From NCBI GenBank assembly GCA_946615275.1, contig CAMOHV010000090.1, forward strand, positions 1 to 6,023: DNA of 6,023 bases, in the 5' to 3' direction. The DNA comes from an uncultured Verrucomicrobiota bacterium. GTDB lineage: Bacteria; Verrucomicrobiota; Kiritimatiellia; RFP12; UBA1067. The first letter of the stretch is position 1. The number at the start of each line of letters is the position of its first letter. The notes beneath the pieces were generated by a model. The model saw only the letters and a list, made by a program, of their open reading frames with translations, ran no database searches and was not told the origin of the DNA. Positions 1 through 4,704 of this stretch are shown in pieces. The position numbers and the translations under genes were made by a program.

Positions 1-2
1 AA

Positions 3-674
3 GCGAACCCAGTTGGCAACCCGCCTCTCACCCCTTCGAGCGCAAATGGCAGAGACCTGAACCCCACCTCTTCACAGGGTGAGATCCCACCCTCCCTCCG
101 CGGCCTCGATCTCTTCGATCCCAGCGCCGCCGATTCGCGCCCGCCCGTGCCCCCGCCGCCATCCGTGCCGCCGCGCAGCCCCGATTGGGAATCTCCCTTC
201 GCATCGGCGTATTCCGACGAGGATGAGGGCTCTTCGGGAAGCAACGCCGCGCAGCGCTTCCGCGACGGCCTCTCCGTCGTGTCGCACGGCGTCCTCGGCA
301 CCGTGCGCCAGATCCCACGCAGCGCATGGCGCATCGCCCTTCTCGCCATTGGCGCGCTCTTGGTGATCGCCCTCGTGATCTGGGGATGCACCGCGCTCTA
401 CAAGGCAACCTCGACCACAACCGAGCCCGCCGCCCCCGCCCCCACAGAGGCCAAGCCCGCCCAGTCCGCCGCATCCACCGCGAAGCCGGCCCAACCCGCC
501 CCCCAGAAGGCCAATCAAGGCAATCAGAACCCGTCACGGCCCGGGGCGAAGCCCGCCGCAGCCCAGCCCGCAAAAGCGAAACCGGCAGGCAACCTGAACC
601 CCAGCCCTTCACGGGCTGGGGGGAGCGCCCTTAAATCCACCGGCCTCAAGGTAGCCCCCCTCTACATCGACTGA
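3..674 (+). CDS. Single-pass membrane protein with Ala/Pro/Lys-rich tail, unknown function (5' partial)
   Basis: The frame is open from the left edge to the TGA at 672-674 and no ATG occurs in it before the membrane segment, so the gene very probably starts outside the window. A GTG at 147 is possible but would discard a continuous, similarly proline-rich upstream stretch. The visible 223 residues hold a Pro/Ser/Asp-rich, probably disordered region, a short basic stretch (QRFRDG to RQIPRSAWR), and one hydrophobic segment encoded at about 333-395 (core IALLAIGALLVIALVIWG). A low-complexity tail rich in Ala, Pro, Lys, Gln and Thr follows, ending in LKVAPLYID. The layout suggests a tail-anchored or single-pass inner-membrane protein, but topology is inferred. 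I do not recognise the family. It overlaps mcsA by one base (TGATG), so the two are likely translationally coupled. It occupies the place ctsR holds in Firmicutes but shows no resemblance to CtsR. Two related palindromic repeats lie in its coding sequence. Confidence 0.62.
   Translation, partial: ANPVGNPPLTPSSANGRDLNPTSSQGEIPPSLRGLDLFDPSAADSRPPVPPPPSVPPRSPDWESPFASAYSDEDEGSSGSNAAQRFRDGLSVVSHGVLGTVRQIPRSAWRIALLAIGALLVIALVIWGCTALYKATSTTTEPAAPAPTEAKPAQSAASTAKPAQPAPQKANQGNQNPSRPGAKPAAAQPAKAKPAGNLNPSPSRAGGSALKSTGLKVAPLYID
55..84 (+). repeat. Imperfect hairpin repeat, copy A (coding)
   Basis: This stretch matches 592-620 at 24 of 29 positions over 55-83, including an identical first 12 bases (acctgaacccca) and an identical loop, ttcac. 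The stem is imperfect: 65-68 pairs with 78-81, with a T-G pair at 69/77 and mismatches at 70/76, 64/82 and 62/84. It lies in the same reading frame as the second copy, so both encode a (D/N)LNP(T/S) peptide. Confidence 0.5.
592..621 (+). repeat. Perfect 9-bp hairpin repeat, copy B (coding, just upstream of mcsA)
   Basis: Bases 599-607 (ccccagccc) are a perfect inverted repeat of 613-621 (gggctgggg) around the loop ttcac. The hairpin ends 52 bases before the mcsA ATG. It has no T-run after it, so it is not a standard intrinsic terminator. The pair 604/616 is G-C here and C-G in copy A (67/79), a compensatory change. It could be a dispersed REP-like element tolerated in the C-terminal coding region, or an RNA structure affecting mcsA expression; the sequence alone does not decide. 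Confidence 0.6.
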
Positions 675-1261
675 TGAAATGCGAAATCTGCCATAACGCC
701 GACGCCCAGACCGTCCTCCACAGGAAGAAGAAGGACGGCACCGAGGAGGAGCTCTACGTCTGCAAATCCTGCGCCGCGGCCGCCTCCAAGAAGAAGAGGA
801 AGAGCGACGCCGCCGACAAGGACCCCGACACCGTCGTCCTCAACTCCGGCGACGAAAAGCCCCCGCCCTTCGTGGAGGATCTCCTCAAGGCGACCCTCGG
901 CTTCGTCAAGGGCATCGCCGAGGCCCACGACAAGGCCGAGGGCAAGCTCAAGGACGTCTGCCCCACCTGCGGCAAGAAGCGCGAATCGTTCCACGAGGAC
1001 AACCTCCTCGGCTGCCCAGACTGCTGGAAGGCCTTCGCCCCAGACATCCGCGAACGCCTCGCCTCCACCCAGTACGGCGTGAAGCACGCCGGACGCGCCC
1101 CCGAAAGCGCCCCGCGCATCAACCTATGCGCGCAGCTCGAGCGCAAGCTCAAGGAGGCCGTCCGCCGCCAGCAGTTCGAGAAGGCCGCCGAGATCCGCCG
1201 CCGCCTGGAAGAGCTCGGCGGACGCCCCCCCGCCCCACCTTCCCCGGATTCCCCGAAATGA
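674..1261 (+). CDS. mcsA: McsA-like zinc-ribbon, UVR-motif activator protein
   Basis: The 195-residue product has four CxxC pairs (C3/C6, C30/C33, C96/C99, C114/C117), as expected for the two zinc-binding modules of McsA. The family-like stretch QYGVKHAGRAP lies near residue 133, and a C-terminal coiled UVR (UvrB/UvrC) motif spans about 155-181 (LERKLKEAVRRQQFEKAAEI). In Bacillus, McsA binds and activates the arginine kinase McsB and helps regulate CtsR and ClpC. The start is the ATG overlapping the upstream stop (TGATG); there is no convincing Shine-Dalgarno in front, so coupling is likely. The stop overlaps the mcsB start by four bases. The linker at 36-65 is lysine/aspartate-rich, and the last residues are a short proline-rich tail. 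The zinc sites look intact, although the partner McsB looks catalytically degenerate, so McsA's role here may be structural or adaptor-like. Family assignment is firm; function in this organism is inferred. Confidence 0.92.
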   Translation: MKCEICHNADAQTVLHRKKKDGTEEELYVCKSCAAAASKKKRKSDAADKDPDTVVLNSGDEKPPPFVEDLLKATLGFVKGIAEAHDKAEGKLKDVCPTCGKKRESFHEDNLLGCPDCWKAFAPDIRERLASTQYGVKHAGRAPESAPRINLCAQLERKLKEAVRRQQFEKAAEIRRRLEELGGRPPAPPSPDSPK

Positions 1262-2118
1262 AGCCGCGCCCACATCACGACACCTCCGGCGAGTTCCCCG
1301 ATCTCCTCCCCCGCGACGTCCTCTGCGGCGGCGAACTCCTCCTCTTCCGCAACCCCCACGGCGAGCCGTTCGGCGAACGCGACGCCTGGTGCCTCACCGA
1401 AGAATGGTTCGCCCTCGACGACATCCGCCCCGCCTACGCCAGCCTCCTCGAGAAGGAGTCCCGCCTCGGCGCAAAGCAGCCCTTCGCCTGGAACGAGGAG
1501 TTCGGCTACCTATCCCCGTTCCCCGAGCACTGCGGCACAGGCCTCCTCATCCGCGCCGACCTCCACCTCGAAGGCCTCCACATGATCGGCGACATCCCCC
1601 CCGTCCTCAACGCGCTCAAGGCCGTGCGCTTCGGCGCCGACGGCGTGAACATGGACGGCTTGACGAACGCCGCCCACATCTTCGACATCTACACCAACGC
1701 CTCCCTCGGCATCTCCGAGGAGGACCTCATGGCACACGCCGAACGCATCTTCCACGAACTCGTCACGCAGGAGATCAACGCCCGCCTGCGCCTCGTGCGC
1801 GAACTGCCCCGCACATTCGAGGACGCCGTCGCCCGCTCCCTCGCCATACTGCAGAACTGCCGCCTGCTCTCCCCCTGGGAGCTCCTCGACATCATCTCCC
1901 CCATCCGCCTCGCCGCCGTAATGGGCTTCCTCGACGGCATCACCCGCGCCGAGGCCGACTCCATCCTCCGCAAGCAGCTCTCCGCCCGCGACGACCTCCC
2001 CGACAGCGCCGACGGCGACCGCATGCGCGACGAGCGCGACGCCGCCATCGCCGACGACGCCAACAAACGATTCGCCCGCATCCGCTGGAACAGCCGGGCC
2101 AAGGAATATCTCTCATGA
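1258..2118 (+). CDS. mcsB: McsB-like protein, probable catalytically degenerate arginine kinase
   Basis: The ATG at 1258 overlaps the mcsA stop (ATGA) and gives 286 residues, against about 350-360 for typical McsB. An in-frame ATG at 1126 lies within mcsA and is rejected. The middle and C-terminal regions follow McsB: WNEEFGYLSPFPEHCGTG (78-95), IPPVLNAL, AAHIFDIYTNASLG (138-151), LQNCRLLS, the SPIRLA helix, and an ERD motif (259-261). Compared with Bacillus McsB recalled from memory, the SSRIRLARN motif reads GGELLLFRN (24-32), and NEEDHIR reads TEEWFAL (47-53). The active-site Cys position is Phe88, GTGLRAS reads GTGLLIR (93-99), and RGIYGE reads RFGADG (124-129). About 70 residues between the first two motifs are missing. 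The phosphagen-kinase fold core is kept but the ATP-phosphate arginines and catalytic residues are mostly gone, so I infer a pseudokinase. The retained ERD corresponds to the phosphoarginine-binding Arg-Asp of McsB. It could serve as a phosphoarginine reader or ClpC adaptor. Homology is confident; loss of activity is inferred. Confidence 0.85.
   Translation: MKPRPHHDTSGEFPDLLPRDVLCGGELLLFRNPHGEPFGERDAWCLTEEWFALDDIRPAYASLLEKESRLGAKQPFAWNEEFGYLSPFPEHCGTGLLIRADLHLEGLHMIGDIPPVLNALKAVRFGADGVNMDGLTNAAHIFDIYTNASLGISEEDLMAHAERIFHELVTQEINARLRLVRELPRTFEDAVARSLAILQNCRLLSPWELLDIISPIRLAAVMGFLDGITRAEADSILRKQLSARDDLPDSADGDRMRDERDAAIADDANKRFARIRWNSRAKEYLS
2101..2105 (+). promoter_or_regulatory. Shine-Dalgarno of clpC (AAGGA)
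   Basis: AAGGA lies nine bases before the clpC ATG at 2115, inside the last codons of mcsB. The mcsA and mcsB starts lack a comparable site, so clpC appears to have its own initiation signal in addition to the ATGA overlap. The first clpC codons are locally AT-rich, which fits efficient initiation. Confidence 0.6.
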
Positions 2119-4676
2119 ACATAAAATACACACCTCAGGCCATTCAAGCCCTGGAAGGCGCAGAGGCCGCCGCCAGACAGTTCAACCACGCCTACCTCGG
2201 CACCGAGCACATCCTCCTCTCAATCCTCGCGATCCCCTCCTGCGAGGCCTGCACCCGCTTCGAGCGCCTCGGCCTCGACCCCGAGGACCTCCGCATGCAG
2301 CTCCAGCAGATGGTGGGCCACGGCGAGCCCGTCATGACCCAGGGCCCACTCCCCGCCACCGCCCGCACGCGCAAAATCCTCGAACTCGCCGCCCTCGAGG
2401 CGAAACGCCTCCGCGCCGACGCCGTAGGCACCGACCACATCGTCATCGCCATGCTCCGCGAAGGCGAATCCGTCGGCGCGCAGATACTCTTCGGTCACGA
2501 CCTCGACGCCGAGAAGTTCATCGCCGCCGCACATTCCCAGCCCGACGCCCCCAAGACGGACGATGACGACACACCCTTCGGCGACGCTCCCAACGGCCCG
2601 GAAGACGACGACGGCGACCCATCCCCAGAAGCTTCCGCGGACGACTCCTCCGACGACCAGGATGAGGACGCCCCCGATGGTCAATCCCCACGCTCCCGCA
2701 AGAACCCCAAGGACAAGACCCCCGCCCTCAACCACTTCGGCCGCGACCTCACCGCCATGGCCAAGAAAGGCGAACTCGACCCCGTGATCGGACGCAAGAA
2801 GGAGCTAGAGCGCGTCGTCCAGGTGCTCTGCCGCCGCACGAAGAACAACGCCGTCCTCATCGGCGAGGCCGGCGTCGGCAAGACCGCCGTAGTGGAGGGC
2901 CTCGCGCAGGCAATCGCCGCCGGAGACGTCCCCGAGCGCATGCGCGAACGCCGCATCATCGCCCTAGACATGGCGCGCGTCGTCGCGGGCACGCAGTACC
3001 GCGGGCAGTTCGAGGAGCGCCTCAAGCAGCTCATCGAGGAGACCAAGCGCGTCAAGAACGTAATCCTATTCCTCGACGAGATCCACACACTCGTCGGCGC
3101 CGGCTCCGCCGAAGGCACCATGGACGCCGCCAACATCCTCAAGCCAGCCCTCGCGCGCGGCGAACTCCAGGTCGTGGGCGCCACCACCCTCAAGGAATAC
3201 CACAAGTCGATCGAGAAGGACGCCGCCCTCGAACGCCGATTCCAGTCCGTCACCGTGGACGAGCCGTCAATCGAGGACGCCGTCGAGATCCTCAAGGGCA
3301 TCGCCCCCCGCTACGAGTCCCACCACAACGTCGCATACGCCCCCGAAGCCCTCCACGCCGCCGTCACCCTCACCGCCCGCTACCTCCCCGCGCGCCTCCT
3401 CCCGGACAAGGCGATAGACGCCATCGACGAGACCGGCGCGCGCGTCCGCATGAAGACCGCCGTCCGCCCCCCGGAGTTCAAGGAGGAGCAGGAGGAGATC
3501 GCCAAGATACACGCCAAGAAGCAGGCCGCCATCGAATCGGAGACCTTCGACGAGGCCGCCCGCCTCCGCGACGAGGAGATCGCCGCCCGTGACGCCCTCG
3601 CCAAGAAGATCAAGACCTGGCGCGACGAACACGCCGAGAAGAAGATCGACGTCTCCGCCGACGACATCGCCGCCACAGTCGCCTCCATCAGCGGCGTCCC
3701 CGTCGAGCGCATGACCGAATCCACCGCCGGCAAGCTCCTCAACATCGAGAAGGACCTCAACGCCGCCGTAATCGGACAGTCCGCCGCCATCGAGGCGATC
3801 GCCCGCGCCCTGCGCCGCTCGCGCGCCAACCTCGGCGACCCCAAGCGCCCCATCGGCTCGTTCCTCTTCCTCGGCCCCACAGGCGTCGGCAAGACCCTCC
3901 TCGCCAAGATGCTCGCGGAGAAGGTCTACGGCGACCCCAAGGCCCTCGTCGCCCTCGACATGACCGAGTTCTCGTCCTCCTTCACCTCCTCGCGCCTCAC
4001 CGGCGCGCCGCCCGGATACGTGGGGTACGACGAGGGCGGACAGCTCACCGAGCGCGTCCGCCGCCGCCCATACTCCGTCGTCCTCTTCGACGAGTTCGAG
4101 AAGGCCTCGTCCGAGGTCGTCAACCTCATGCTCCAGCTTCTCGACGACGGACGCCTCACCGACGGCCAGGGCCGCCAGATCGACTTCCGCAACACGATCG
4201 TCATCGCCACCGCCAACCTCGGCTTCGACTTCGCCAAGGAAGGCAAGTCCTTCGGCTTCTCCCAGGAGACCGCCGCCGACTCCTACGAGACCCTCCGCGA
4301 CAAGTTGATGGAGGAGGCCAAGCGCACCTTCCGCCCAGAGCTGCTCAACCGCTTCGACGAGACCGTCGTCTTCCGCAAGCTGGAGCGCCCCGACGTCGTC
4401 ACCATCCTGGACCTCGAGCTCGCCAAGCTCCGCACGCGACTCTCCGCGAAGGACATGACCCTCGAGCTGGACCCAAAGGCCGTAGACTTCCTCGTCGCCA
4501 AGGGCACGGACGCCGCCATGGGCGCGCGCCCGCTCCGCCGCGCCGTGCAGCGCCTCGTGGAGGATCCTCTCGCGGAGATGCTCCTCCGCGACGAGCTCAT
4601 CCCCGGCCGCATCAAGGCCTCGCTGGACAAGACCGGCCTGGCCCTAGCATTCCGCCAGCCCAAGCCGAAACGGTAG
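2115..4676 (+). CDS. clpC: ClpC-type Hsp100 AAA+ unfoldase
   Basis: The ATG at 2115 overlaps the mcsB stop (ATGA), follows a good Shine-Dalgarno, and gives 853 residues. The N-domain (about 1-140) has two Clp-N repeats, with GTEH at 29-32 and GTDH at 105-108. A long acidic linker (about 143-205) follows. The D1 ring has Walker A GEAGVGKT (250-257), pore loop QYRG (294-297), Walker B LFLDE (318-322) and the arginine-finger region ALERRF. The M-domain (around 460-490) carries a UVR-like coiled motif ([11 protein letters not shown], 478-488), the feature that separates ClpC from ClpA and ClpB. D2 has Walker A GPTGVGKT (587-594), pore loop GYVG (634-637), Walker B LFDE (657-660), a ClpP-docking-like FGF (713-715) and sensor-2 GAR. 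All ATPase and pore residues look intact, so it should unfold substrates and pass them to ClpP. The segment before the D2 pore loop ([14 protein letters not shown]) departs from the usual [14 protein letters not shown]. It is about 40 residues longer than Bacillus ClpC, mostly from the linker. It is the last gene of the cluster. Confidence 0.97.
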   Translation: [853 protein letters not shown]

Positions 4677-4704
4677 GGCGGCGTGCGCTCAAGGCTTGGC
4701 CTTG
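4660..4704. terminator. Possible convergent-end hairpin (weak)
   Basis: Only 12 bases separate the stops of clpC and the convergent hydrolase gene. Two alternative inverted repeats span the junction: ccaagcc (4660-4666) with ggcttgg (4693-4699), and a compact caaggc-ttg-gccttg stem (4690-4704). Neither is followed by a T-run on either strand, so a Rho-independent bidirectional terminator is only a possibility. Confidence 0.22.

Noticed and set aside
147..674. GTG at 147 as the true start of the first gene
   Set aside because: The frame stays open to the left edge with similar Pro/Ser-rich composition, so a start outside the window is more likely, although not proven.
1126..1257. Upstream in-frame ATG giving mcsB an N-terminal extension
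   Set aside because: This stretch lies inside the mcsA UVR motif and tail and yields a low-complexity Arg/Pro/Gly sequence unlike any McsB N-terminus. The ATG at 1258 fits the ATGA overlap and the onset of recognisable homology.
662..1359. Antisense reading frames opposite mcsA and early mcsB
   Set aside because: They mirror the GC-rich coding strand, have compositions typical of shadow frames, and match no known family.
1258..1420. Frameshift or sequencing error explaining the missing McsB N-terminal motifs
   Set aside because: The frame-0 reading (from 1260) gives only Arg/Pro-rich shadow sequence with no SSRxRLARN. The used frame still aligns to both motif positions, so gradual divergence plus an internal deletion fits better.
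1389..2114. Long N-terminal extension of ClpC in the same open frame
   Set aside because: It is an Arg/Pro/His-rich shadow of mcsB in another frame. The Clp-N domain begins right at the ATG at 2115, which has a Shine-Dalgarno.
3267..4663. Several antisense reading frames of 100-175 codons opposite clpC
   Set aside because: clpC on the opposite strand is unambiguous. These frames are long only because stop codons are rare at this GC content.
4677..4688. Strong intrinsic terminator between clpC and the convergent hydrolase gene
   Set aside because: Only short inverted repeats without T-runs are present, so this is kept only as a weak candidate.
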